A stretch of DNA of 64,000 nucleotides from Oscillospiraceae bacterium (GTDB lineage: Bacteria; Bacillota; Clostridia; Oscillospirales; Ruminococcaceae): assembly GCA_018380115.1 (NCBI GenBank), contig JAGZUF010000001.1, positions 62,001-126,000 on the forward strand, given 5' to 3'. The translations under genes and the position numbers were made by a program. Of this stretch, positions 7,898 through 16,340 are shown piece after piece. The stretch's first letter is position 1, and every line of letters begins with the position of its first letter. Below the pieces are notes generated by a model. That model searched no databases. It had not been told where the DNA came from and worked only from the letters and a program-made list of their open reading frames with translations.

Positions 7898-9736
7898 ATG
7901 GACGCTGTGACAAAGCCGCTGGACCAGAAGGAATATTCCAGCGAAAAGATAGACCTGCGCGTGTGGCGCCGCCTGATTGCCTATGCCATGCGCCGCAAAA
8001 GCGAGGTGGGGCGCCTTGCGTGCGTGCTGCTGGTGGTGTCGTCCATCGACATTCTGTACCCGCAGCTTACGCGTTACGCCATCAACCACTTTATCGAGGG
8101 CGGCACCACGCAGGGGCTTTGGGCCTTTGCGCTTTTGTACGCCGCCGTCATTGCCGTGCAGGGCCTGGGCGTGTTCTTCTTCGTGCGCGGGGCCGGGCGG
8201 CTGGAAATGAACATCTGCTACGACATCCGGCAGGACGCCTTCACCCATCTGCAGGAGCTGAGCTTCAGCTTCTACGACACCACCAGCGTGGGCTGGCTGA
8301 TGGCGCGCATGGGCTCGGACGTGGCGCGCCTTTCGGACATGATAGCTTGGAGCCTTGTAGACCTGTGCTGGTCCGGCTTTTTCGTGGTGGGCATTGTGGC
8401 GGTGCTTTTGTGGATGAACTGGCAGCTCGGCCTGCTGGTGCTGTGCATCACGCCGGTGCTGGCTGTGCTGTGCGTGTTCTTCCAGCGGCGCATCCTTCGC
8501 CAGCAGCGCCTTGTGCGCGCGGCAAACAGCCGCATCACCGCAGCCTTCAACGAGGGCATCATGGGCGCTGTAACCACCAAGACGCTGGTGCGCGAAGAGG
8601 CAAGCTGCGAAGAGTTTTACGCCCTTACAGGCACTATGCGCCGCGCCAGCGTGCGCGCCGCCCTGTGGAGCGCGCTGTTCCTGCCCCTTGTGGTGAGCCT
8701 TGGCAGCATCTCTACGGCGCTGGCCCTTGTGCGGGGCGGCGGCCTGGTGTTTGCTGCCGTGCTGGACTTCGGCACACTGGCCGCCTTCATCAGCTACACC
8801 ACGCAGCTGTTCGACCCCATTCAGCAGCTTGCCAATATCCTGGCCGAAATGCAGGCCGCGCAGGCCTCGGCCGAGCGCGTGATAGACCTTTTGGACACAA
8901 AGCCCGACATTGTGGATACGCCCGAGGTGACGGCCCGCTTCGGCACGGCCTTTGCGCCGCGCAAAGAAAACTGGCCGCCCATTGAGGGCAAGGTGGAGTT
9001 CTGCGACGTGGGCTTCCAATACAAGACGGGCGAGCGCGTGCTGCAGCACTTCAACCTCACCGTGCAGCCCGGCCAGACCATCGCCCTTGTGGGCGAGACA
9101 GGCGCGGGCAAAAGCACGATTGTAAACCTTGTGTGCCGCTTTTACGAGCCCACCGAGGGCAGCGTGCGCATCGACGGGGCCGATTACCGTACCCGCAGCC
9201 AGCACTGGCTGCACTCGGCGCTGGGCTATGTGCTGCAGACGCCGCACCTGTTCAGCGGCACCATTGCCGACAACATCCGCTTTGCGCGGCCCGATGCCTC
9301 CATGGAGGATGTGGTGCGCGCGGCAAAGCTGTGTGCCGCGCACGACTTCATTGCCGCCCTGCCCCAGGGCTATGACACACAGGTGGGCGAGGGTGGCGGC
9401 CGCCTCTCCACCGGGCAGAAGCAGCTTGTGTGCTTTGCGCGCGTGCTGGTGGCGGACCCGCGCATCTTCGTGCTGGACGGGGCCACCTCCAGCATTGACA
9501 CCGAGACAGAGCAGCTTATCCAAAGCGCCATCCACACCGTGCTCAGGGGCCGCACCAGCTTTGTGGTGGCGCACCGGCTGTCCACCGTGCGCACGGCGGA
9601 TAAAATTCTGGTGATAGACGCGGGGCGCATTGCCGAGGCAGGCACCCACGATGAGCTGATGGCCCAAAAGGGCCGCTATTACAGCCTTTACACACACCAG
9701 TACCGCAGCGAGGCCCAGCGCACCTTCCGCGCCTGA
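7898..9736 (+). CDS. ABC exporter half-transporter, second subunit
   Basis: A 612-residue fused permease-ATPase, partner of the preceding gene. Start ATG 7898 is preceded by GAAGGGGGG inside the end of the first gene. Membrane helices span about 40-330. The ATPase has Walker A GETGAGKST, a signature read as LSTGQKQL (S-T-G in place of S-G-G), Walker B IFVLDGATSSID and the H-loop VAHRLST. Both subunits therefore carry deviations: this one in the signature and at the Glu after Walker B (D-G instead of D-E). This is unusual and is listed as a finding. Confidence 0.92.
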   Translation: MDAVTKPLDQKEYSSEKIDLRVWRRLIAYAMRRKSEVGRLACVLLVVSSIDILYPQLTRYAINHFIEGGTTQGLWAFALLYAAVIAVQGLGVFFFVRGAGRLEMNICYDIRQDAFTHLQELSFSFYDTTSVGWLMARMGSDVARLSDMIAWSLVDLCWSGFFVVGIVAVLLWMNWQLGLLVLCITPVLAVLCVFFQRRILRQQRLVRAANSRITAAFNEGIMGAVTTKTLVREEASCEEFYALTGTMRRASVRAALWSALFLPLVVSLGSISTALALVRGGGLVFAAVLDFGTLAAFISYTTQLFDPIQQLANILAEMQAAQASAERVIDLLDTKPDIVDTPEVTARFGTAFAPRKENWPPIEGKVEFCDVGFQYKTGERVLQHFNLTVQPGQTIALVGETGAGKSTIVNLVCRFYEPTEGSVRIDGADYRTRSQHWLHSALGYVLQTPHLFSGTIADNIRFARPDASMEDVVRAAKLCAAHDFIAALPQGYDTQVGEGGGRLSTGQKQLVCFARVLVADPRIFVLDGATSSIDTETEQLIQSAIHTVLRGRTSFVVAHRLSTVRTADKILVIDAGRIAEAGTHDELMAQKGRYYSLYTHQYRSEAQRTFRA

Positions 9737-9783
9737 GCAGGGCTTTGCCCGTACGGCTGGGCCGCAGCCCGGCCCGCTTCTGT

Positions 9784-9828
9784 GCTCCCCGCTTCCGGCG
9801 TTTGCCGGGAGTGGGGAGCTTCTGTTTT
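9784..9828 (+). terminator. Terminator after ABC exporter operon
   Basis: GCTCCCC (9784-9790) pairs with GGGGAGC (9813-9819) around a second inner hairpin, followed by TTCTGTTTTT. Confidence 0.75.
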
Positions 9829-9880
9829 TGCCAGTGTTCTTCAACTTTTTTGTGAAACATTTCAAAATAGTTGAAAATTA

Positions 9881-9909
9881 TTGACCAAACGCAAGTTATA
9901 TGTTATTAT
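9881..9909 (+). promoter_or_regulatory. Promoter of the secreted cysteine-motif gene cluster
   Basis: TTGACC and TATTAT are separated by 17 nt in a strikingly AT-rich patch (about 9840-9980). Between here and the first start codon at 10,060 lies a 150-nt leader in which no other feature was recognised. Confidence 0.5.
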
Positions 9910-10059
9910 TAAATTGCAAAAATTAATATATAATTTCAACATTCAATCTTAATAAATGTGTATTTTGCCTATTTTGGAAAAATAGAGGTGATTCCCATGC
10001 AATTGCAATTATAACAGATACTTTATCCATTTGCCTTTTCGGTCAATGGAGGAATAGCT

Positions 10060-10424
10060 ATGAATAAGAAAAAATTTGGGCTGTGATGCTTATTACCTGT
10101 CTGGTTGTCACTTTTGCCTTTTCAACATATGCAGATGGAGCTGCCCGCCGGAGAATGATATGCCCAAATTTCGGCGGAAACATGGTTACTTCTGTAAGGG
10201 AAAGCGAAGAAATCGTTCTGGTTCTTCCCTGCACACATGGTTGGGGCGGCTATCAAGACATAGAAACGGAAATCGTTCGTACCACTGTATACAACTGCGG
10301 CTCGCGCGGAAACAGCGGCTCGGCTGTCACCAGGTTGCCCGGGCGCTCTTACTGTTCACATGATCTATGGTGGGCGGTGTTTTTTCAGCGAAAAAAGCAA
10401 TTGGTATTGCATTGCTCTTCATGA
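10060..10424 (+). pseudogene. Frameshifted small secreted cysteine-motif protein, copy 1
   Basis: The ATG at 10,060 has the SD GGAGGAATAGCT, but its frame stops after eight codons at TGA 10,084. One extra base in the A6 run at 10,069-10,074 would join MNKKK to a hydrophobic stretch (MLITCLVVTFAFSTYA), making a textbook signal peptide. The remainder matches the pattern of the intact copy at 11,475: C-P-x-x-GG, PCTHGWGGYQD and a C-terminal cysteine block. Two cysteines of the pattern appear replaced (CPNFGG and CGSRG), each explainable by one base change. The open frame then runs on into copy 2, suggesting loss of the spacer between them. Probably non-functional. Confidence 0.7.
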
Positions 10425-10695
10425 TTTGTATCAGTCTCTTTCCGTCTGCTTTTGCCAGTCAGCCGGAAACTGCGCCACGGGCGGCCATTTGCAGCTGCGG
10501 TGGCCGCTTATTTGAAAAGTACCGTGTAGAAACATCGGAGAGCATTGTGGCTTGCCTTGTATATGGTTATCCGTATATAGACAGGTAAACGGATTATTAT
10601 GATAAAACTGCTTAAAATGTGACGCCTGCGGGCAGGAAGCAGTGAATTCTCGCGTTTTCTTATATGCCGAAAGGGTGTGCATTGACAGGCCCTGA
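10367..10695 (+). pseudogene. Decayed small secreted cysteine-motif protein, copy 2
   Basis: The frame starting at 10,367 encodes a signal peptide (KKAIGIALLFMICISLFPSA, cleavage after AFA) and the first cysteine block (ICSCGGRLF), then reaches TAA at 10,586. Past that stop the same frame reads TDYYDKTA, and after a one-base shift near 10,612 it continues LKCDACGQEAVNSRVFLYAE, which aligns with the C-terminal half of the intact copy (YYDNTYHECSACHYGTRTSP). So the gene carries at least one nonsense mutation and one frameshift. No good ribosome-binding site precedes it. Confidence 0.65.
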
Positions 10696-10715
10696 TGCAC
10701 AGGGGAGGTGACATT

Positions 10716-11459
10716 ATGGCCCATTTCAAGCAGGCGTGCGTTTTCCTTTGCGCTTTTTGCTGCAGTCTTTTTACCAGCTGCGGCGCCGCGGCGCCCGGTT
10801 CTTTTTCGCAAAACCCCGAGGCCCCTGCCTCTTCCGGCCCTGCTGCAGCAGGCAGCGCCACTTCCCAGATGGAGATAGCGCAGCAGGTAAAGCAGCTTTC
10901 CGAAACGCTGGAGGCCCTGGTTACCCTGCGCGATGAAACATACGGCGGCACCTTTTCCTACAACATGCATGTGGGGCTGGAATATGAGGGCGCTTATTAT
11001 GAAGTGAGCGGCGCCGACATCCCCTTCCAAAGCCTTGCCGAGGTGCAGGCCATATACCCTACCATGCGGCTGCCTGAAACTGTAAGCGGGCAGGCCCTGG
11101 CACAGGTTGAAATTTCCGCATCAGACAATGCCCTGGCGCGTGAATGCCAGAAGGGCAGCATTCCACAGCAGCCGTTTGCCGCAGAGGTGCTGCCTGAACA
11201 CATTGAATCACTGGCCGCTGTATACGGAAAGGGCGATCAGGCGCTTACTCTTTCATTTTGGAGCCGCGCCGCCTTACAGCCCGATGGGTGGGAGCAGCTG
11301 GAGGCCCTGCAAAACGGTTATGCGCTGGTGCGCTATGGCAGCCCTGATGCTATAGCCCTGCAGTGGGAGGGCATGGACGGGACATTTCTCCTCAGCGGCG
11401 AAGAAAGCGCCCTGCGTGAAGCCGCACAGGAAAACATTCACACAATTATAGAGTGGTAA
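10716..11459 (+). CDS. Putative lipoprotein of unknown function
   Basis: A 247-residue protein with an N-terminal hydrophobic segment ending in a lipobox-like LFTSC (Cys at about 21), then a Pro/Ala/Ser-rich linker and a globular region with no family I recognise. The start at 10,716 is chosen because AGGGGAGGTGACATT precedes it. It is followed after 15 nt by the intact secreted cysteine-motif gene with its own SD, so the two are probably co-transcribed and both act outside the membrane. Function unknown. Confidence 0.75.
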   Translation: MAHFKQACVFLCAFCCSLFTSCGAAAPGSFSQNPEAPASSGPAAAGSATSQMEIAQQVKQLSETLEALVTLRDETYGGTFSYNMHVGLEYEGAYYEVSGADIPFQSLAEVQAIYPTMRLPETVSGQALAQVEISASDNALARECQKGSIPQQPFAAEVLPEHIESLAAVYGKGDQALTLSFWSRAALQPDGWEQLEALQNGYALVRYGSPDAIALQWEGMDGTFLLSGEESALREAAQENIHTIIEW

Positions 11460-11474
11460 AGGAGGGACAGTTCT

Positions 11475-11795
11475 ATGAAGCGCATTGGAAAGTACATCGG
11501 CGCCGTTTTTCTTGCAGCGGCCCTTTTGGCCGTCTCTGCACTTTCTGTTTTTGCCGACGGTTCCGCCTATCGTCTGCCGCTGTGCACCATGTGCGGGGCG
11601 GGCACCATGTCAAACGTCACGCGCCGGGAGACCATCACGTCCCGTCATCCCTGCATGCATGGGCATGAAGGGTATTATGACGTGATGGCCAAATATTACG
11701 ATAACACATATCATGAGTGCAGTGCCTGCCATTACGGCACACGCACCTCGCCTGTATATGTGGGCGAGACATTGATGTATTGCGAGTATGCATAG
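11475..11795 (+). CDS. Small secreted cysteine-motif protein, intact copy 3
   Basis: A 106-residue protein: signal peptide (about residues 1-28, VSALSVFA then DG), then C-x2-CG (CTMCGAG), a central PCMHGHEGYYD block, a C-x2-C pair (CSACHYG) and a final Cys near the end. The four blocks give a pattern typical of a metal-binding or disulfide-linked extracellular domain seen as small unannotated proteins in gut Firmicutes (recalled, not searched). AAAGGAGGGACAGTTCT is its SD. It is the only undamaged member of three neighbouring copies. Confidence 0.75.
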   Translation: MKRIGKYIGAVFLAAALLAVSALSVFADGSAYRLPLCTMCGAGTMSNVTRRETITSRHPCMHGHEGYYDVMAKYYDNTYHECSACHYGTRTSPVYVGETLMYCEYA

Positions 11796-11838
11796 CTTTT
11801 AGCGCAAGCATCCTGCCGGATAAACGGTTTCATGAAAA

Positions 11839-11875
11839 AGCCTCCCTCCGCATTTGGCGGGGGAGGCTTTGGTAT
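11839..11875 (+). terminator. Terminator after secreted-protein cluster
   Basis: AAGCCTCCCTCCGC pairs with GGCGGGGGAGGCTT; a T-rich tail follows. It lies between convergent genes and may act in both directions. Confidence 0.7.
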
Positions 11876-11970
11876 TTTCTTTTCTGCACCAGCCGTATGC
11901 CAAGGCGCTTTGCGCCCTTTGCCCCGCATGGGGGGTTTTTAAGCGCAAGATACCCGCTGCAGGCCCGGTG

Positions 11971-14900
11971 CTAGGGTTTTTTCAGCACGGGCAGGGCCAG
12001 CGTCAGCACACACCAGGCAAGCTGGTACACCAGCACGGCGCCCAGGCTCAGCGCGCCGAGGCCCGCCGCAAAGGCCAGAATGACGCCCAGAAGGGCCGAC
12101 AGGATGATGGCCGCAGCCTGCACCAGACGGGCCATGTGCTCGCCCTGCGCCGCGCACAGCGCCGCACGCAGGCCGCCCAGGAACGAGGCGCACGAGCCGG
12201 AATGGATAAGCACGCCCTCGCTTTCGGGGCGGTAGGCCGTCTCTGTTTCCAGCAAATCGCACTCGGTCTGCGTCAGCACCTTCACCATATTGCGGGGCAC
12301 GCCGTAGGTGGCGGCCACCAGCTCGCTGGTGACGTTGAAATCGCTGGAGCGGATGAGAACGCTGGTGCCGCTGCCCGTAAGCTGCTCCAGAATAGAGGCC
12401 GCCTTGCGGTTGGGCAGGTAGCTTACAAGGAACATACCGTACAATTTGCCCGCCACGGCCAGATAAATGGCCGCCCGCGCGCCGTTTTTGGTGTAGCGGT
12501 TCTCGTAATCCATACTGGGCAGTTCGATGTCGTGGCGCGCCATCATGGCGCGGTTGCCCAGAATGATGCGGTTGTGGTCCACCCATGCGGTGAAGCCGTA
12601 GCCTGCCTCCGGCTTCACGCCCTCTACGGGCAGCAGAAGCTTTTTGTCGTTCTGCAGAATGGCCATGAAGATGTCGCGCAGCGTCTCGCAGTGCGATTCC
12701 AGAATACTGGCGGCGTACAGGATGGCAAGGTCGATGCGCTCTTTTTCAAATGTCTTGATGCCGTGCAGCTGCACGCTGCCCACGGGGAACAAATCCTCGG
12801 CAGACAGCAGCACGGTGTTCGTATACTGCAGGGTGTTCACCGCGCTGGGGCCGGGTATGACGGCCTTGTGCCGCGCCGCATAGCTTTGCATCAGCCGCGC
12901 GGGCACCGCATACACCAGCGTACATGCCAGCGGGGCCGCAAGGCATGCCGAGGCGGCCAGCGCGCCCATGGCGTCGATGGGGCTTTGGGCCTTCACGCCC
13001 GCCACCACGGCGCACACGGCCGCACCCGCGGCCATCACCCACGAAAGCTTCTGCGCCATGCCGTCGTTCAGGCGCACGGAAAAGCTTTGGGCAAGAAAAT
13101 CCTTCACAAGGGCGGTGCGGCGGCTTACCAGCACCACCGGCTCTTCTTCGGCAAGGCCGCTGCACAGCCTGCGCACCATCTGCTCGCGCGGAAGCACAAA
13201 GGCCGCCGCCTGCTCGTCGCTGGCGCTGATAAGGTCGAAATTGCGGCACACCACGTTCATCTGCATCCACTTGCCAACCGCGTTGGCGCACAGAAGGAAG
13301 GCCGCCACCGGCGCATACAGTGTAACGGCACCCGCATCAAACTGTGCAGACGCAAACAGCCACGCCCCATTCTGCGCCAGCGCGGCCAGCACGGCCACGG
13401 CGCAGAACGAATCGGTGCTTGGCTCGCCCCAAAGGCCCAGCACGCCGGTAATCATGGTAGAAAGGCTGATGAGCGCCGTGGCAGCCAGCAGCACAAAGTT
13501 TACCAGAAGAAACACCAGCGGGGCTTCCTGCGGGGAAAGCAGGGCCGGCACGGCGCCCGCGCGGCCCGCAAGGCCAAGATACAAAAGCAGCACGGCCGAA
13601 AGGCCGCAGGCCACGGCGCGCAGAAGGCGCGTGCGGCGCATATCGTCCAGGTTTTCGGCCACGGCGGGCGCATCGCTGAGTGAGACGTATTCGTCCATCT
13701 CCTCGCGCGCCACCGAGACGCTGCGGCGCTGCGGCTGCGCGGCCTGCGCCGCGCCCTCCTGCCCGCCCAGGGTGATGTCGATGGGCTGCTTTTTCGGCGC
13801 GGCGCCGGTGAGGTCGTCATACTGCACCTGAATATTGCCGAAGGCGCTGCGCACGCCGCCCTTCTTTTCGGGCGCGGGCGCGCCAAAGCTGAACTGGGCG
13901 CTTTTTTCCTCTGCCTGCAGGCGGGCGGCGCGGGCCGGGGCTGCCTCCTGCACGGGGGCAGGCTCCTGCGCGGGGGCCGCCTGCTCCGGCGGCTGGGCCC
14001 TGCGCTGGTCGATGGCGTCGCGTATGGCGCCCAGGTTGCCAAGCTCCTGCGTGAAGCTCTCGCTGGCCTCTTCGCCCCACAGGGCGGCCAGCTCGGCTGT
14101 GTCGGCCGGTTCCTTTTTCCGCAGGCGGGCAAACAGGCCGCCGCCCTTCTTTTTGCGGCGCGCGCGCTCTACGTCCTCGCGGTTCGTGGCCACCGTGGTG
14201 GCAAAAAAGGCGCGGAACTGGTCGTCCACCTCGCCGAACAGCGCGCTCTGGCGCACCGGGGCGGGCGCGGGCGCTGCCGGGGCAGGCGTTTCCACAGGCT
14301 TTTCGCCCGCGGCCGCCGCGGCCTCGCTGGCCTTCTGGCGCATGTGCGCGGCCAGCGCGTCCTGCACGGCGAACTGCGCCGAATTGTGGATGGTGTGCGC
14401 GGCCTCGCGCCGGGCCTGTTCCATCCGGCGCACGCGCTGGGCCTGTGCGGCGCGCAGCTTTTTCTCGCGCTCGGCCTGCTCGCGTCGGCGCATCTCAAGG
14501 CGGGCCTGCTCCAGCATGCGCTGGCGCTCGGCCTCTTTTTTCTTATCCTCTATCACTGCATACGATTTTGCAGTGGGCAGCTCCACTGTGGTGGGCTCCT
14601 TCTCCGGCTCAGGCTCCGGCTGCTGCGCCGCCTCCGGTGCGGGCGGCTGCTTTTGCCCTTCCGCCGGCTCTTCCCCTTGCGGCGCGCCGGCTTGCCGGGG
14701 CGCCGCCTGCGCGCCCTGCTGCGCCGCCTGTGCGGGCGCTGCGGCCGGGGCGGCGGCAGGCGCCTGCTCGGGCACGGGGCTTGGCAGAAGGATAGGCTCG
14801 GAATAACGCGGGCGCTTCCGCTCGCCCAGCCCCATGCTTTTTAATATTGCGTCAAGCTGCGCCTCGCTTGCCTTCGGCGTTCTGCCGCCGTGCGAAGCGC

Positions 14901-14973
14901 GCTTTTTTTCCACCTGCGCAAGTATCTCGTCCACCTGCGTATCGCGGATTGGCGCTTTCTGCTGCTCGCTCAA
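11971..14973 (-). CDS. Large membrane protein resembling a catalytically dead P-type ATPase
   Basis: A 1000-residue protein starting at TTG (14,973) with SD GGAGGG. Residues 1-430 are cytosolic and rich in Pro/Ala/Gln/Glu, with a charged coiled-coil-like part near 150-200. Several membrane helices follow (about 450-690), then a segment whose layout follows heavy-metal P-type ATPases: PLACTLVYAVPARLM in place of the CPC helix, LGNRAMMARHDIEL like the nucleotide-domain GN motif, and YLAVAGKLYGMFLVSYLPN like the actuator-to-phosphorylation link. The DKTGT phosphorylation motif is replaced by LLSAEDLFP and TGDN/GDGxND are absent. Two C-terminal helices end it. It lies 48 nt downstream of rlmB. 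Transport by ATP hydrolysis is therefore unlikely; a regulatory or structural role is inferred. Confidence 0.75.
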   Translation of the reverse strand: MSEQQKAPIRDTQVDEILAQVEKKRASHGGRTPKASEAQLDAILKSMGLGERKRPRYSEPILLPSPVPEQAPAAAPAAAPAQAAQQGAQAAPRQAGAPQGEEPAEGQKQPPAPEAAQQPEPEPEKEPTTVELPTAKSYAVIEDKKKEAERQRMLEQARLEMRRREQAEREKKLRAAQAQRVRRMEQARREAAHTIHNSAQFAVQDALAAHMRQKASEAAAAAGEKPVETPAPAAPAPAPVRQSALFGEVDDQFRAFFATTVATNREDVERARRKKKGGGLFARLRKKEPADTAELAALWGEEASESFTQELGNLGAIRDAIDQRRAQPPEQAAPAQEPAPVQEAAPARAARLQAEEKSAQFSFGAPAPEKKGGVRSAFGNIQVQYDDLTGAAPKKQPIDITLGGQEGAAQAAQPQRRSVSVAREEMDEYVSLSDAPAVAENLDDMRRTRLLRAVACGLSAVLLLYLGLAGRAGAVPALLSPQEAPLVFLLVNFVLLAATALISLSTMITGVLGLWGEPSTDSFCAVAVLAALAQNGAWLFASAQFDAGAVTLYAPVAAFLLCANAVGKWMQMNVVCRNFDLISASDEQAAAFVLPREQMVRRLCSGLAEEEPVVLVSRRTALVKDFLAQSFSVRLNDGMAQKLSWVMAAGAAVCAVVAGVKAQSPIDAMGALAASACLAAPLACTLVYAVPARLMQSYAARHKAVIPGPSAVNTLQYTNTVLLSAEDLFPVGSVQLHGIKTFEKERIDLAILYAASILESHCETLRDIFMAILQNDKKLLLPVEGVKPEAGYGFTAWVDHNRIILGNRAMMARHDIELPSMDYENRYTKNGARAAIYLAVAGKLYGMFLVSYLPNRKAASILEQLTGSGTSVLIRSSDFNVTSELVAATYGVPRNMVKVLTQTECDLLETETAYRPESEGVLIHSGSCASFLGGLRAALCAAQGEHMARLVQAAAIILSALLGVILAFAAGLGALSLGAVLVYQLAWCVLTLALPVLKKP

Positions 14974-15021
14974 AGCCAGCCCTCCATTCCTTTCCCAATT
15001 CGCGGCACGCGCCGCGGGCCC

Positions 15022-15813
15022 CTAGGCCCGCCTGCGCATAATCTCGTACAGCACAATGCCCGCCGCGACAGACACGTTGAAGCTGTCCACCCCTGTGCCG
15101 CGGGCTGCCATGGAAAGGCTCACCACGCCGTCGCACAGGCTTTTTACAAGGCGCGAGGGGCCCTTGCCCTCGCTGCCCAGCACAAGGGCCACGGGGCCCG
15201 TGAGGTTTTGCTGTTCCAAAGGCGTGCCGCCCATGTCGGCGCAGTATACAAACACGCCCTGCTCTTTCAGCCTGCGGATGCACTCGCCGATATTCGCCAC
15301 GCGCGCCACCGGCAGCCGCGCCGCCGCGCCCGCCGATGCCTTCATCACCGTGGGCGTCACGGCAGCGCCGCCGCGCTTTGGTATCACCACGCCGTGCGCG
15401 CCGCACAAAAGCGCCGTGCGCACAATGGCGCCCAGGTTGTGAGGGTCCTCCACGCCGTCGCACAGCACCAGAAGGGGCGGCTGCCCGGCGGCGGCCGCCG
15501 CGGCAAGGATGTCCGGAAGCTGCGCATAGCTGATGCTGGCCGTGCGCGCCGCCACACCCTGATGGCTTTGCGTGCCGCACACGGCGTCCAGCTTCTGGGC
15601 GCGCACGCGCTTTGCCACGGCCCCAGCCTGCTTTGCAAGCGCCGTGTAATAGGCCGCCTCGCGTGGGGCCATGGTGTCCTGAATATACACAGTGTCCGCC
15701 CCGGTGCCGCTTTTCAAAAGCTCGGCCACGGCATTTTTGCCGTAGATAAACCCGGTGCCCTCCTGCTGTGCCGCCATGTGCCCCGCCTTTCCGCGCCCGG
15801 TGTACGGGCGCAT
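15022..15813 (-). CDS. rlmB: 23S rRNA 2'-O-methyltransferase, RlmB/TrmH (SpoU) family
   Basis: A 263-residue SpoU-family RNA methyltransferase. The N-terminal substrate-binding part is followed by the knotted SAM-binding domain with motif 1 DPHNLGAIVRTA, motif 2 LVLGSEGKG and motif 3 VDSFNVSVAAGIVLYE. Bacterial members methylate the 2'-O of a 23S rRNA guanosine (G2251 in E. coli) or a related site; the exact nucleotide is inferred. A second possible start (ATG 15,777) also has a G-rich upstream element, so the first 12 residues are uncertain. It leads the operon with the P-type-ATPase-like gene. Confidence 0.9.
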   Translation of the reverse strand: MRPYTGRGKAGHMAAQQEGTGFIYGKNAVAELLKSGTGADTVYIQDTMAPREAAYYTALAKQAGAVAKRVRAQKLDAVCGTQSHQGVAARTASISYAQLPDILAAAAAAGQPPLLVLCDGVEDPHNLGAIVRTALLCGAHGVVIPKRGGAAVTPTVMKASAGAAARLPVARVANIGECIRRLKEQGVFVYCADMGGTPLEQQNLTGPVALVLGSEGKGPSRLVKSLCDGVVSLSMAARGTGVDSFNVSVAAGIVLYEIMRRRA

Positions 15814-16084
15814 AATACTCCACTTTATGTTCTTTGCTATTATATCACATCCTGCGCGCGGTTTCTATCTTTTTCCCCTGTTTTTTCGTTTTGGGCACTG
15901 GCAAAAGCTTCCCGTGCGCACAGAAAAGCAGGCGGCACGGCGCACACGCCCACCCTTCAAACGAGGCAGCCCCCGCGCTTTCTGCACCGCGGGCGCACGC
16001 CGCGCAGGCAGGGCAGCTATGGCCGTTTATACGGCTTGTAGATGCCATTTTATTCCATTTTAATGTTGAAAACCCGGTTGAAAG

Positions 16085-16175
16085 TGTGGAGAACCCGCCT
16101 GAAAAGCCGTTTTGCAGCCTTAAATGGCCCGGTTTTGCACAGGGTTTTCCACAAGGTGTTGAAAATGTTTCCACA
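16085..16175. other. Cluster of DnaA-box-like nonamers in a gene-free stretch
   Basis: Between rlmB and the ArsR gene (about 15,814-16,340) no gene is seen. It contains TTTTGCACA (16,133-16,141) and TTTTCCACA (16,145-16,153), both fitting the relaxed DnaA box TTWTNCACA, plus one-mismatch copies TGTGGAGAA (16,085, reverse) and GTTTCCACA (16,167). GTTGAA elements repeat between them. Confidence 0.4.
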
Positions 16176-16268
16176 AAACTGTGTGTTGAATTTTGCGTGT
16201 CAAGGGCTTGTTTTGACGATTTTCAGGACCCTTTTTTCGTGTTTTTCGTGTATTTTTTCACGGCATGC

Positions 16269-16297
16269 TTGCGGGCGGAAGCCGCTTGCGCTATACT
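16269..16297 (+). promoter_or_regulatory. Promoter of the arsR-sdpI pair
   Basis: TTGCGG and TATACT are separated by 17 nt, ending 44 nt before the ArsR start. Confidence 0.55.
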
Positions 16298-16340
16298 GAT
16301 ATTTAGAAACCCATCAAACTGTGGAAGGAAGGTGTGCGGC

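Noticed and set aside
11854..13683. 609-codon plus-strand open frame opposite the P-type-ATPase-like gene
   Set aside because: His/Arg/Gly-rich shadow translation; the opposite frame shows membrane helices and recognisable motifs.
15834..16340. N-terminal extension of the ArsR gene back to 15,834
   Set aside because: The extension crosses promoter-like and DnaA-box-like sequence; the ATG at 16,341 has a good SD and begins the fold directly.
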